From Paraburkholderia fynbosensis (GTDB taxonomy: Bacteria > Pseudomonadota > Gammaproteobacteria > Burkholderiales > Burkholderiaceae), in contig NZ_CADIKI010000011.1 of the NCBI RefSeq assembly GCF_902859935.1, positions 202,721 through 266,720 of the forward strand: a stretch of DNA of 64,000 nt, read 5' to 3'. Of this stretch, positions 27,713 to 38,243 are shown piece after piece. Position numbers and translations under genes: made by a program. How positions within the stretch are numbered: position 1 is the first letter of the stretch; each line of letters begins with the position of its first letter. The notes beneath the pieces were generated by a model. That model had not been told where the DNA came from, did no database searches, and worked only from the letters and a program-made list of their open reading frames with translations.

Positions 27713-27757
27713 TATAATTCTTCTAGCTGATATTTTGGAAATGTGGCCAGACCAATT
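27713..27757 (+). promoter_or_regulatory. Probable -10 of the FadR-type regulator gene and second operator
   Basis: TATAAT (27713-27718) is a consensus -10 for the regulator gene; the -35 is weak. Downstream, TGGCCAGACCA (27744-27754), continuing ATT to 27757, is an imperfect palindrome carrying GACCAATT, the inverse of the half-site in the divergent promoter. This suggests autoregulation. Confidence 0.5.
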
Positions 27758-27809
27758 ACACACAAACGCTCGCTCAGGGCTGGCGAGGTAAACCCCCGGG
27801 AGAGGGCAT

Positions 27810-28505
27810 TTGACAACACAACTGAAGCAGGTCGAAACCAGGCGCCTGTACCAGCACATCGCCGATCAGATTCGCTCCCTGATTCGATCGGGCGGCTTCG
27901 CGCCAGGAACGCGTCTGCCGGCGGAGCGCGATCTCGCGCAGCAACTCGGCGTCTCGCGGCCGTCGGTTCGAGAGGCGCTGATCGCGCTGGAGATTGCCGG
28001 CTCTGTCGAAATTCGCCAGGGCTCGGGCGTGTACGTGTGCCGCGTGCCCGACCGCTCGTCCAGTACGACAGCCGCAATGGGCGAAAGTCCGTCAGAGTTG
28101 ATGCAGGCGCGGGCTGTCCTGGAAGGGTCGGTGATCGTGCTGGCTACCGCGCTGATCACACCAGATGGGTTAGCCCAATTGCGCGAGACCCTTGATGCAA
28201 TGTGCACGCAGGTGAAAGCGGGACTTTCGCCGCTGGAGCATGACCGTGCGTTCCATGTGTGCATTGCGGAAATGAGCGGAAACTCGGTGCTGGTACGGAT
28301 GGTGGCCGAATTGTTCGACGAACGGCATAGCCCCATTTCGTCTCGCCTCAGCGGACACGCGGAAACGAGCCAGACCTGGCAGGCGGCGCTTGAAGAACAC
28401 GAGGCAATTTATCGGGCCCTTGAGGAGCGAGATCCGCTAGCCGCGCAGGCGGCCATTCGTCGCCATCTGAAGGCGTCAGAGGCGCGATGGATCGAGGCGG
28501 GTTGA
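27810..28505 (+). CDS. FadR/GntR-family transcriptional regulator
   Basis: A 231-residue GntR-superfamily regulator of the FadR (FCD) branch. The winged helix covers residues ~10-78 (RLYQHIADQIRSLI, PAERDLAQQLGVSRPSVREA) and ends with the wing GSGVYV. The all-helical FCD domain follows (~95-225), with DRAFHVCIAEMSGN and a later HEAIYRALEERD supplying Asp/His metal ligands. The start is TTG 27810, behind GGGAGAGG. It diverges from the sugar-acid operon, and its family (UxuR, ExuR, LgoR) regulates exactly such pathways, so it is the likely repressor. Confidence 0.9.
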   Translation: MTTQLKQVETRRLYQHIADQIRSLIRSGGFAPGTRLPAERDLAQQLGVSRPSVREALIALEIAGSVEIRQGSGVYVCRVPDRSSSTTAAMGESPSELMQARAVLEGSVIVLATALITPDGLAQLRETLDAMCTQVKAGLSPLEHDRAFHVCIAEMSGNSVLVRMVAELFDERHSPISSRLSGHAETSQTWQAALEEHEAIYRALEERDPLAAQAAIRRHLKASEARWIEAG

Positions 28506-29706
28506 AAGTATTTCGGCGCGTCGGAGAGGACGGTTTCTGATGTTTTCTTTCCGGGAGTGCTTTCTCTTTGGTAACTCAACCGAAGGCTCTTCCGCGTGAC
28601 GGTTCTCACGGCCTGCTGCCAACTGAAGCCTGATTCGACAGTCACTTCAAGCGCGAATCCGTGATACTCATACGTGCGCGTCATGGCCAGCTCCGCTCTC
28701 ACTTGCCGTGCCTGCATTCGCGGATACCCGTTCGGCGCATTGCCAAACTGACGCGAGAAGCCCTCACAGATCGGCTCTACCTCCAGTGGACAAACTGCTG
28801 CGCATCGGCCGTCGGCGCGCCCCATGCGGCGAAGACCGGCGTGTCGAAGCCAATCAATCGAGCCGGTCGATGCGCGATTTGTCAGCCATGGTCGATCAAG
28901 CGACGAAAGCGCACTGGGACGCAGGAGTGCGCGTGTCCCTATTGCGGCCGCGGTTCATGTGGTCGTCGACTTCGGCGGCACAGCCGAGCATGCGCGGATA
29001 CGCACGCGCATGAAACGGGCGAGTGGCGTTTGACGCCGGACGTCACCGGTGACTTTGAAGAACTGATAGCTCTTTATGACGTGCAACTTGCCCGCGCACC
29101 ACTGCATGCCGAAGAGCAACTCAGGGAGTTTTTCGCAGGAACGGAAAGCTCGCCTATCCTCGTCGAGGAGTAACTCTCGCGCCGCTGCACTAGATCGTGG
29201 GTATTTGAATTCAGGCTATGAAACGCCTGATGGGCGCAGCCAGCGTGTCTGCACAGCATTGCGAGGTTGAACCGGTTCAGCCGGCATCCGACCGCAGCGC
29301 GGCAGTTGGAAACGGCTCGCGACTCTTATGCGAGCGGCTGCGCGCGTTGGTTGTCCCGTTGCCTCATGAATTCGTCGCGCTTGCGGCGCGTAGGCAGCAA
29401 AGGGCAGTCCAATGCATCGGGCAGAACGGCCATCTACGCGTCCGTTTTACCAGCGTGAATGTTGACCGCGTCTACGGGGTCGGTGGCGAACCGCTCGCGA
29501 TTACTCGGCCAGCCGGTCTGGAGGCTGTTCGGCGAAGAGGACATTCATGAATACGGCGCGTGACTCCCTGCGGCTCAGTCCCGACGGCCTCATCGCCACC
29601 TTGGACTCTCCACGTGGCGCATGGGGCGAGACAGAACTACTCAGCTTTTGCATTACAGCCATTCAATGACTATGCTTTGATCCCGTTCCGCGCATGCGAG
29701 ACCGCA
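28506..29706. other. Low-information region with remnants
   Basis: About 1.2 kb without a convincing intact gene, apart from the fragment at 28610-28684. A frame near 29010-29173 ends in a plausible helical stretch (DFEELIALYDVQLARAPLHA) but has no credible start, and 29218-29550 is open without family resemblance. The region looks like decayed coding DNA next to the sugar-acid operon. Confidence 0.4.
28610..28684 (-). pseudogene. Fragment of a small Burkholderia-type protein (MTRTYEY-type N-terminus)
   Basis: The minus-strand frame from ATG 28684 begins MTRTYEYHGFALEVTVESGF, which looks like the start of a small conserved protein frequent in Burkholderia. After about 24 residues the frame turns into low-complexity Arg/Ser sequence and resemblance ends. 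I read it as a truncated remnant; the family resemblance is from memory and needs a search. Confidence 0.35.
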
Positions 29707-29958
29707 ATGACAACCGCTAATGTACGTCGGTATGTGGTCAATACGCAGGAAACGTATGAACGGAATGCGTGGCGATCGGCTTTCTTTGTGGGCGTCGACG
29801 ATCCGGATCCCGCTGCGGCGTTCTTTGGCGAAAGCAATCCTGGCCCGCTGTTTAGTACGGCTGACGGGGCCGCAACCGCTGCGCTTCGCCGCGGAGTTGA
29901 ATTTGCCAGCGGACTGCCCGACCCCGCCGTGATCGGCCTGTTGACCCTCTATCCATAA
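29707..29958 (+). CDS. Small hypothetical protein
   Basis: An 83-residue open frame beginning MTTANVRRYVVNTQETYERN with a moderately charged, acidic middle (FFVGVDDPDPAAAFFGES) and a hydrophobic C-terminus (VIGLLTLYP). Composition is protein-like and unlike the Arg-rich shadows around it. The ribosome site is poor, and an upstream in-frame ATG at 29560 exists. I do not recognise the family. Confidence 0.35.
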   Translation: MTTANVRRYVVNTQETYERNAWRSAFFVGVDDPDPAAAFFGESNPGPLFSTADGAATAALRRGVEFASGLPDPAVIGLLTLYP

Positions 29959-30318
29959 GTGCGCTTCGCGCCGCGAAGGCAGGCCAAAGGTCTGGCGCAG
30001 TTCTGTCCGTTGGCATCACTGTCGGCCTCTTCAAACCGCGATGTATATACATTGTCTTTGTAACTTGTACCGCCGCCGTCGATACATGCAGGGCACGCGC
30101 CGGTATCGCGCAGCCTGTCTGGCTATTTCCAGCGTCGGCGTGCAGGCATGAGGCACGCGGTTTGCATGAGTCAGTGAGGCTGACGGTACAGGCGACACGA
30201 GCCGGCAACGAATGCGGATTGGCCGAGATGCGCGATGCCAGTTCCGGCAGCGACATAGCTGCGACCACGACTGGATTCCGCCGACAAACGGATACCGAAA
30301 CGATAGCAGGAGCCCTCG
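29959..30318. other. Intergenic region before small lipoprotein
   Basis: About 360 bp; no gene seen. It presumably holds the promoter of the small exported protein at 30319. A short AT-rich palindrome (TGTATATACA, about 30041-30050) stands out from the GC-rich surroundings. Confidence 0.35.
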
Positions 30319-30501
30319 ATGAAACTGCACATGAAATATGCCGCGATCGCGGCATCGATTGTACTTCTCGCGATTGGCACAACGGCCTGCAAGCGCGCAG
30401 ACAATAGCAGCGATGCAGGCAGTTCGGCGGTCGGCGCCAGCGGGACGATGAGCGCTCCCGCCACACCAGGCGCCATGGGCGCGAGTGGTGCCAGCCAGTA
30501 G
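30319..30501 (+). CDS. Small exported protein, probable lipoprotein
   Basis: A 60-residue protein with a strong hydrophobic signal (MKYAAIAASIVLLAIGTTAC). The cysteine follows GTTA, an imperfect lipobox, so lipidation is likely but not certain. The mature part (KRADNSSDAGSSAVGASG...) is Ser/Gly/Ala-rich and unstructured. AGGAG precedes the ATG by 9 nt. Such short Ser/Ala-rich lipoproteins are common and of unknown function. Confidence 0.65.
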   Translation: MKLHMKYAAIAASIVLLAIGTTACKRADNSSDAGSSAVGASGTMSAPATPGAMGASGASQ

Positions 30502-31024
30502 CGGAAATGGAGACAGCCGGCGTGTCGCCGCGTGATTCACGTTGCGCGCCGGTCTGGACGTCAGGTATTGGCGCTGGCGATAGTGGGCAGCACGCGACCA
30601 GCGGCCGGGAGTCCTGACAGCCGGGCGGGGGAGGTCGAATGCCAACCGGACACGGCCGTTGCCGTCTGACCCGCACCGTGATCAACACGTCTGGCGAGCA
30701 ACAGATCACGCTGGCCTACCCATGCGGACAGACCTGCGTCGGCATTCCAACCTTCCTCAATGTCCACGCGGACGCGGGGCGTGAATCCGTCGCGCACTCC
30801 ACCGGCTCAGGACTGCCTCGACGGTCATGGATGGCGCGCGCCGCGAACCTTGAGCGTGCCGTCACGGGCTCGACGCTATTCGGCTCCCGTTCGTTGTCGC
30901 CAGGAATGCCGTTCCAGTTCCGCGAACCTCTTCACCGCTCCATCGACTCCGCAACGGGAACCGTCGGGTCGTCGTTCGCGCATGGGCACCACGGTGACCC
31001 GCCTGCCGGATGTCCGTTTCGACG
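30502..31024. other. Intergenic region, no supportable gene
   Basis: About 520 bp between the small lipoprotein and the convergent DUF3022-like gene. Open frames exist on both strands, but none has a ribosome site, signal peptide or recognisable motif. Confidence 0.4.
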
Positions 31025-31411
31025 CTACAACTCGTAGGGAGCGTCCGGTATGTCGAGCAGCGCATCGTCGACGTCGAGTTCAACAGAGCATGCGCCTTGC
31101 AGCGGTGGCGGATCCTGTTGCTCGCTAAAGCGCGCGCGAACCAGTTCACAGAGTCGGTCGCGGACCACGGCACGTGAGGACGTATCAAGGGCTGCATAGC
31201 GATCGATCTGTTGTCGGGAGAACCGGACGGTGATGGCACACCGCGCATCAAGGGACGCATCCCTGTGCGACTCCACCACCCACGAGAGGTGGATGAAAAA
31301 AACTGACCCCTCGTCATAGCTGCTGACAGCGGCTGCCTTCGCGGACTCAAAGACTTCCGAAAGCGCCAGTTCGATTTCTTCGATACGTTGGGGCAAATCT
31401 ATCTGGTTCAT
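31025..31411 (-). CDS. Conserved hypothetical protein, DUF3022-like
   Basis: A 128-residue acidic protein beginning MNQIDLPQRIEEIELALSEV. Regions such as DARCAITVRFSRQQIDRYAA and RAVVRDRLCELVRARF resemble a Burkholderia-restricted family I know as DUF3022; this assignment is from memory. AAGGATGTAATC puts a good Shine-Dalgarno 8 nt before ATG 31411, so I reject the longer frame from 31462. No catalytic motif or membrane segment; probably cytoplasmic. Single gene. Confidence 0.65.
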   Translation of the reverse strand: MNQIDLPQRIEEIELALSEVFESAKAAAVSSYDEGSVFFIHLSWVVESHRDASLDARCAITVRFSRQQIDRYAALDTSSRAVVRDRLCELVRARFSEQQDPPPLQGACSVELDVDDALLDIPDAPYEL

Positions 31412-31834
31412 GATTACATCCTTGTAGATTCGGCTGACCGGGATACATAAGCGTCCCGGCAAACGGCCGGATACATGCGGTCCCCGAACGGACCGATGCC
31501 CAGCAATATTGAGGATCTCCGTGCCGCTGAAGGCCGAGGCTAAAGGGCATCATCGGCATATGAGCATCTCAATCGTTTCCGTATGACATGTTGCGCGGCG
31601 AACGGCGTGTCTGCTCGTCTGCCAACTCACACACGCCGACGCTCACGCGTTCATGCGCTTTCCGGCGAAGTAACGCTCGGCATCGGAGCGAGGCGCTACG
31701 CACATCACGGATGCGAGCCGAGCGTTGGGCGAGCTGCGCGACGGCGCAGATTCATCGGCGGGGCCGTGCCGTATATGCGGTGATTCGATCAGGGCAGAGC
31801 GGATTTTGCCCTCACTTCTCGCCTGACGAACCGG
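31412..31834. other. Intergenic region with an inverted repeat
   Basis: About 420 bp without a gene. AACGCTCGGC (31672-31681) and GCCGAGCGTT (31717-31726) are perfect 10-bp inverted arms 35 bp apart. No T-run follows, so it is not a standard terminator. Confidence 0.45.
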
Positions 31835-32368
31835 TTACGACGAGCCGTCCGAATCCACTTTAGCCACGTTGGATACCCGGCGCTCCAGTTTCATGTACAT
31901 GTCCGCCGCTACGATGCCAAAGACAATGTGAACGAGCGCGCTGACCCAGTTCCGCGCCTCCGCGAACCACGGAAAAAATTGGGTCATGCCATAGAAATTG
32001 ATTATGTAGACGATCACGCCGAAAACGGCACCCGCGAACGTTGCCATGCCCACGCTCGAGTCGAGACTGAACGACACCGCGATCAGGCTGAGGATGAGCG
32101 CGAGAACGATTGCAAGGGCAAAATGGACGATGAAGGCTGCAAGGACAATGCCCACAGAGAACGCATGCGGCGATTGCAATGCGCCACGACCCAAGATGAT
32201 AGCGGCGATCATGCGTGGCGGTTCCGTCAGGCTCTGGCCCGTCACGAGCGCCGTCAGAAAAACCCCCAATATGAGGAATATCGCTCCGGCGATAACCCCC
32301 GCCAGGGCGGCTGCCCGCCAGTCGGGCTGACGGTGCGTGAAATGATGGGAATCCAGGTGAAGTTCCAC
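31835..32368 (-). CDS. Integral membrane protein, hypothetical
   Basis: A 177-residue protein with four hydrophobic helices (ALAGVIAGAIFLILGVFLTA, VGIVLAAFIVHFALAIVLAL, MATFAGAVFGVIVYIINFYG, WVSALVHIVFGIVAADMYM). The short N-terminus is His-rich (HLDSHHFTHRQ). GTG 32368 is preceded by GGGAGAG. I do not recognise a characterised family. It lies next to an IS6 remnant and appears monocistronic. Confidence 0.7.
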   Translation of the reverse strand: MELHLDSHHFTHRQPDWRAAALAGVIAGAIFLILGVFLTALVTGQSLTEPPRMIAAIILGRGALQSPHAFSVGIVLAAFIVHFALAIVLALILSLIAVSFSLDSSVGMATFAGAVFGVIVYIINFYGMTQFFPWFAEARNWVSALVHIVFGIVAADMYMKLERRVSNVAKVDSDGSS

Positions 32369-32525
32369 AATTACTCTCCCGATCGATCCGGATAATTCAT
32401 TTTAGGTCGAGCAGTCGATCCTGCCGGATGCAAGCGCGTGGACCTGTGGCGCCAGCGTGCGCGAAATCGGGCTCCGGTGCAAATAGGCGGTCTGGAGGAG
32501 ATCTTTGCCATATAGAAAGGATACC

Positions 32526-33098
32526 TCACGAAGCGGACAGGACGGCCTTCCAAACTATGGGTGCAGCGGTATCTTTGAGGCCGAGCTTCGCGAGACTGAA
32601 TTGGCCTTTGCGTCGAGTCCTCAGGCAGCAAGCCATCGGACTTCATCTCGCGCACGGTGCGATCCCGCGTAACCATCGAGCGTGATGGTCTTCGGTGGCT
32701 GGCCTTGATGCTTGATTGCCTTCCTGAAAAAGGCTTTTGCCGCCTTCACGTCGCGCCTGGCGCTGAGCATGAAATCTACCGTCTGCTCCTGCCGATCTAC
32801 TGCCCGATAAAGGCAGACGCACTTACCGCGCAGCCTGAGGTAAGTCTCGTCGACACGCCACGTCTGCCCGGTGGGCCCGTCAAAGCGGTTCCACTGTTTG
32901 ACGAACTCCCGGCGCAAAGCGCCGCACCCAGCGGAGGATCGTCGTGTGCGCCAGCGATAGACGTCGTTGCGCCATCGTCTCGACCAGATCGCGCAGGCTA
33001 AGCTTGTAGCGCAAGTACCAGCGAACACACAGAATGATCACATCGCGGTCAGAGTGACGGCCTGCGAACAGTTCGTCAAAGCTCTTCAGCTTGCTCAT
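32526..33098 (-). pseudogene. IS6-family transposase pseudogene (frameshift and internal deletion)
   Basis: Minus-strand IS6-type DDE transposase in pieces. The N-terminal part (MSKLKSFDELFAGRHSDRDV ... LRWVRRFAPG) is in one frame. The core, FVKQWNRFDGPTG, WRVDETYLRLRGK, then TLDGYAGSH, is in a second frame. REMKSDGLLPED and, after a deletion, the C-terminal GQFSLAKLGLKDTAAPIVWK then VLSAS occupy other frames. The first two acidic catalytic positions (DETY, TLDGYA) are visible, but the third lies in the deleted segment. The copy is therefore inactive. Clear terminal inverted repeats were not found. Confidence 0.85.
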
Positions 33099-33345
33099 CG
33101 TCGGCTCTCAATTCGTTCAGTCCGATACCTTAACCGATTCGCCCCGCGCTATTTGCACCATGTATGGACGACTCCCTGTTGCGAAGCAGTCCGGGTTCTC
33201 CGGCATCAGGTCGAGGATGCAGCCATGTACCCGGGCTCGGTTCGCAGCGCTCGCTGCAGGCCCACGGTGAATATCCGCGAGCAGGTGCCCCCATCAGAGC
33301 CACGGGCTCGATCGAGATCGGTTGAAAAAAGTGGATGCCAACATT
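33099..33345. other. Spacer between two IS remnants
   Basis: No gene seen. It sits between the IS6 pseudogene and the rearranged IS3 fragment; the ends of both elements cannot be fixed. Confidence 0.35.
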
Positions 33346-33815
33346 CCGTAAAAAGGAAATCGAAGCTGAGTTGGCACGGGTCAAGCGGAAGCTGGCTGAA
33401 AGCGAAGATAGAGCGTGATTTGCTAAAAAATGCACGGTCTGCTTCGCGAAGCAGTCGCGGCGAGGTACGGCACGATTGAGCAGATGCGACAGGGACTATG
33501 TTGTGCCGCCGAAGTGCGGGCTGCCGGGTGTTTCGGTAAGTGGATATGACACATGGCACAAACGTCCTGCATCGCCCCGGGCATAGCAGGACCCACGCCT
33601 CGAAGCCGAGGTACTGGCGGCGCGTCAGCGCATGCACGAAGCTTCGGAGCAGAGCGTCTGCGGAAATACCTCGACGGGCACGGCGCGCGAGTCGGGGTTC
33701 GCCAGGTTCGGCGCAACCGGCCAGGCGTGCTTCGAATTGGTCGTCGCCTTGAATTTGCGCGTTTGCCTGAAGCGCAGCCCGAGCTTTTTGCGCAGTCGCT
33801 TTATGCCTTCACGCG
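33346..33815. mobile_element. IS3-family remnant with an internal inversion
   Basis: The plus strand carries orfA tail (EAELARVKRKLAESEDR, from ~33350), then orfB start (MRQG.. frame-shifted; in the other frame RDYVVPPKCGLPGVSVSGYD, ~33487-33550) and FGAERLRKYLDGHGARVGV (~33640-33700). The next part of the same protein, GIKRLRKKLGLRFRQTRKFK then ATTNSKHAWPVAPNL, is read on the MINUS strand from ~33808 back to ~33700. The plus segment ends where the minus segment should begin in an intact OrfB, so a ~110 bp piece has been inverted within the element. Catalytic DDE residues are missing. Confidence 0.75.
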
Positions 33816-34092
33816 GATTGCGGCTTTTAAATTAGTTTTCGATATTCTGGATATCGAACAACTGACGTCTCGTTGGGCGAGTGGGTGTTCGCGGTCGATC
33901 GAGCGCGGCTCGCCAGAGTGGTCCGTCACGAAGACCAATACGCTGACAAGGTTATATACACAGGTCTAGAATGAAATTGGTGTTGGGCCATCCGCGAAAT
34001 ACTTCTCCCGTAACGAAAGCAATTCGCGACGTGGCTAGGAATCCCCACAGAGGACAGTGTCGCTCCCCAAACGTGCGGATTTCGTTTCGAGG
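33816..34092. other. Upstream region of the SUF operon
   Basis: About 280 bp, no gene. More AT-rich than the flanks. It must contain the SUF promoter upstream of or overlapping the palindrome at 34093, but -35/-10 boxes are not certain. Confidence 0.4.
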
Positions 34093-34119
34093 TAATCAGG
34101 ACCAATTGGGTCCTGATTA
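34093..34119. promoter_or_regulatory. Perfect palindrome before sufR, probable Rrf2-family operator
   Basis: TAATCAGGACC (34093-34103) and GGTCCTGATTA (34109-34119) are perfect 11-bp inverted arms around AATTG. The site ends 16 bp before the sufR ATG and just before its ribosome site (GGGAG). Position and symmetry suit binding of a dimeric Rrf2/IscR-type regulator, i.e. autoregulation of the SUF operon. It could also fold in the mRNA leader. Confidence 0.65.
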
Positions 34120-34135
34120 AACGGGAGATGTTCCG

Positions 34136-34635
34136 ATGTTGCGCATGAGCAAACTTGCCGATTACGGCACGGTGATCATGACCGCGATGGCGCGCGATCC
34201 CGATGCCGTCCACAGTGCAAGCAGCATTGCTACGGCGACCGGCGTCGCGAGGCCTACGGTGTCAAAGGTGCTGAAAGTGCTGACGCGCGGTGGTGTCGTG
34301 GAGTCGCTGCGTGGCACAAACGGCGGTTACCTGCTGCCGCGGCCGCCCGGGCGGATCACGCTGGCGGAAGTAATCGCCGCTGTCGACGGCCCCATCGGGA
34401 TGACCGAATGCAGCACGACGCCGGGCCTGTGTATCCAGGAGGCGGCGTGCGCGGTGCGCGCCAACTGGCAGAAGATCAATCGCCTGATTTACGAAGCGTT
34501 GCAGCAGGTCACGCTGGCGGACATGGCGGGCCCCGCGTTGCGCGCAGTCGATATCAGCGCGATCCGCGCCCGTAGTATCCCAAGCCGCCGCGCGGGCGCG
34601 ATGCCCGCCAGCAGATCGACTGACGGAGGCCACGC

Positions 34636-34639
<4 letters not shown>
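34136..34639 (+). CDS. SUF operon Rrf2-family regulator (SufR/IscR-like)
   Basis: A 167-residue Rrf2 regulator. The winged helix spans residues ~1-65 (KLADYGTVIMTAMARDP, ARPTVSKVLKVLTRGGVVES, RGTNGGYLL). Three cysteines, Cys92, Cys99 and Cys105 (TECSTTPGLCIQEAACAV), sit almost exactly where IscR has its 2Fe-2S ligands, so it probably senses Fe-S status. Its stop overlaps the sufB start by 4 bp. The palindrome immediately upstream is the likely binding site. Confidence 0.9.
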
Positions 34640-36084
<1,445 letters not shown>

Positions 36085-36111
36085 ACCTCAGCGATTCGAA
36101 GGATTCGGACC

Positions 36112-36903
36112 ATGCTTGAAATCAGCAATCTGCAGGTCGAAGTCGACGGCAAGAAAATTCTGTATGGCATCGATCTGAGTGTAAAGGCCGGCGAGGTGCA
36201 CGCGATCATGGGCCCGAATGGCTCGGGAAAGAGCACGCTTGCCCAGGTGTTGGCCGGGCGCGAGGACTTTGCTGTCACGGGCGGCGAGGTCTCGTATCTC
36301 GGCCGTGATCTGCTGGCGCTCGCACCCGAAGAGCGCGCACACCAAGGACTGTTTCTCGCGTTCCAGTATCCCGTCGAGATACCCGGCGTGAGCAACGTTT
36401 ATCTGCTGAAGGCGGCGTTGAATGCGCAGCGGCGGTATCGTGGCGAGCCGGAGCTCGATGCGATGGAGTTTCTGCAACGGGTCAAGGAGAGGATGACGCT
36501 GATGCAGATGGACGAGAGTTTGCTGTATCGCGCCGTGAACGAAGGTTTTTCCGGCGGAGAGAAGAAACGCAACGAGATTCTGCAGATGGTCGTGCTGGAG
36601 CCCCGGCTCGCCATTCTCGACGAAACGGATTCCGGACTCGACATCGACGCATTGCAGATTGTCGCGCAGGGTGTCAACAGCATGCGCAGTCCAGAACGGG
36701 CGATCGTGCTCGTGACGCACTATCAGCGGCTATTGGACTACGTCGTGCCGGATCGCGTGCATGTGCTGGCGAATGGCCGGATCGTGAAGTCGGGGTCCCG
36801 TGAACTCGCGCTGGAACTGGAGCGTAGAGGCTATGGTTGGATCGCCGATGAAGTGGTGCAACCAGAAAATAGAGCAAACCAGGAAAGTGCGGGGCATCCA
36901 TGA
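36112..36903 (+). CDS. sufC: Fe-S assembly ATPase SufC
   Basis: A 263-residue ABC-type ATPase without membrane helices. Walker A GPNGSGKSTL, the SufC-type signature FSGGEKKRNEI and Walker B LAILDETDSGLDIDAL are intact, and FLAFQYPVEIPGVSN is the SufC Q-loop region. It powers conformational change of SufB-SufD. It begins 27 bp after sufB and its stop overlaps sufD by 4 bp. Confidence 0.96.
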   Translation: MLEISNLQVEVDGKKILYGIDLSVKAGEVHAIMGPNGSGKSTLAQVLAGREDFAVTGGEVSYLGRDLLALAPEERAHQGLFLAFQYPVEIPGVSNVYLLKAALNAQRRYRGEPELDAMEFLQRVKERMTLMQMDESLLYRAVNEGFSGGEKKRNEILQMVVLEPRLAILDETDSGLDIDALQIVAQGVNSMRSPERAIVLVTHYQRLLDYVVPDRVHVLANGRIVKSGSRELALELERRGYGWIADEVVQPENRANQESAGHP

Positions 36904-38243
36904 AAAACGAATCCCTCGACTACTTCCATCAGGCTTTTGCGCAACTCGCGCAGACGTTGCCCGGCGCTGAGATTCCGTGGCTGCGTGCCGCGCGCCGAAG
37001 CGCGTACGACCAGTTCGACGCGCTGGGTTTCCCGACCACGCGGCACGAGGACTGGAAATACACGAACGTGTCGGCGATCGGCAAGCGTTCCTGGCATTTC
37101 AGGGCGCAACGCACCGACCGCCTCGACCTCGGCGGCGATAGCGACGCGCGCCGCATCGTCGATGTACTCGAGCTGGACCCTGCCGGTCATCGACTGGTCT
37201 TTGTCAACGGTCGGCATGTGCCGCGGCTGTCGAAACTGAATGATTTGCCACACGGGGTATTTGTGGGCTCGCTCACCCGGGCGTTGAGAGAAATGCCACA
37301 ACAACTGGAAGCGGCAATCGCCTCGCAGGCATATGTCGACGGCTTTGCCGCGCTAAACACGGCGTTTATGACGGACGGGTTTGCCATCGTGCTGCCCCCT
37401 GGGGAGGTCATCGATCAACCGCTGCAGATACTATTCCTGACCGACGAAGCGGGACTTGCGGTGCAGCCGTTCAATGTGGTGCTTGCAGGAGCACGCTCGC
37501 GCTGCATGATCGTCGAGCACTTTGTCGGGCTCGGCGACGACGCGTACTGGACTAATGCGGTTACCCGCATTGTCGCAGACGAGCAGGCGGACGTGCAGCA
37601 CTACCGGTTGCAGCAAGAGAGCCCGAAGGCTTTTCATATCGCGTCGCTCGCCGCTGCGCAGCGACGCGGCAGCTGTTTTACCTCACATGCGTTTGCGTTT
37701 GGCGCCGCGTTGTCGCGCACGGGCATCCGCACTAGCCTGAACGCCGCGAACGCGCAAGCCGCGTTGAACGGTCTCTATTTCGTTGGCGGCCGGCAGCACG
37801 TCGATCACCATACGCGCATCGATCACGCGGAGCCGCACGGCACGAGTCGCGAATACTACCGCGGCGTGCTCGACGGCGCTGCGCGTGGCGTGTTCAACGG
37901 GCGCGTCATCGTGCATCGCGATGCGCAGCAAACGGACACGCATCAGGCGAATCACAACCTGCTGCTGTCACGCGATGCGGAAATCGACACGAAGCCACAA
38001 CTCGAGATCTACGCCGACGACGTGAAATGCACACACGGCGCGACGGTCGGTCAACTGGACGACAACCAGCTGTTCTATTTACGTGCACGAGGTGTCGAGG
38101 AGCGCATGGCGCGGGCGCTACTGACATACGCATTTGCGCGCGACGTTGTCGAACGTGTGCGCATCGATTCGCTGCGTGAGCGGCTCGAAAACCTGCTGTT
38201 CGCGCGCACCCCGGAAGGCGAGCGCATCAGGGAGTTGCTATGA
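36900..38243 (+). CDS. sufD: Fe-S assembly protein SufD
   Basis: A 447-residue SufD, the SufB paralogue that completes the scaffold and is needed for iron entry. Diagnostic regions are FPTTRHEDWKYTNVSAIGK near the N-terminus and KCTHGATVGQLDDNQLFYLR at the C-terminus, with the conserved His of CTHGAT. Its start and stop overlap neighbours by 4 bp each. Confidence 0.95.
   Translation: MKNESLDYFHQAFAQLAQTLPGAEIPWLRAARRSAYDQFDALGFPTTRHEDWKYTNVSAIGKRSWHFRAQRTDRLDLGGDSDARRIVDVLELDPAGHRLVFVNGRHVPRLSKLNDLPHGVFVGSLTRALREMPQQLEAAIASQAYVDGFAALNTAFMTDGFAIVLPPGEVIDQPLQILFLTDEAGLAVQPFNVVLAGARSRCMIVEHFVGLGDDAYWTNAVTRIVADEQADVQHYRLQQESPKAFHIASLAAAQRRGSCFTSHAFAFGAALSRTGIRTSLNAANAQAALNGLYFVGGRQHVDHHTRIDHAEPHGTSREYYRGVLDGAARGVFNGRVIVHRDAQQTDTHQANHNLLLSRDAEIDTKPQLEIYADDVKCTHGATVGQLDDNQLFYLRARGVEERMARALLTYAFARDVVERVRIDSLRERLENLLFARTPEGERIRELL

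Noticed and set aside
28661..29173. 170-codon plus-strand open frame
   Set aside because: The C-terminal helical stretch looks protein-like but the rest is Arg-rich, and no start or family was recognisable.
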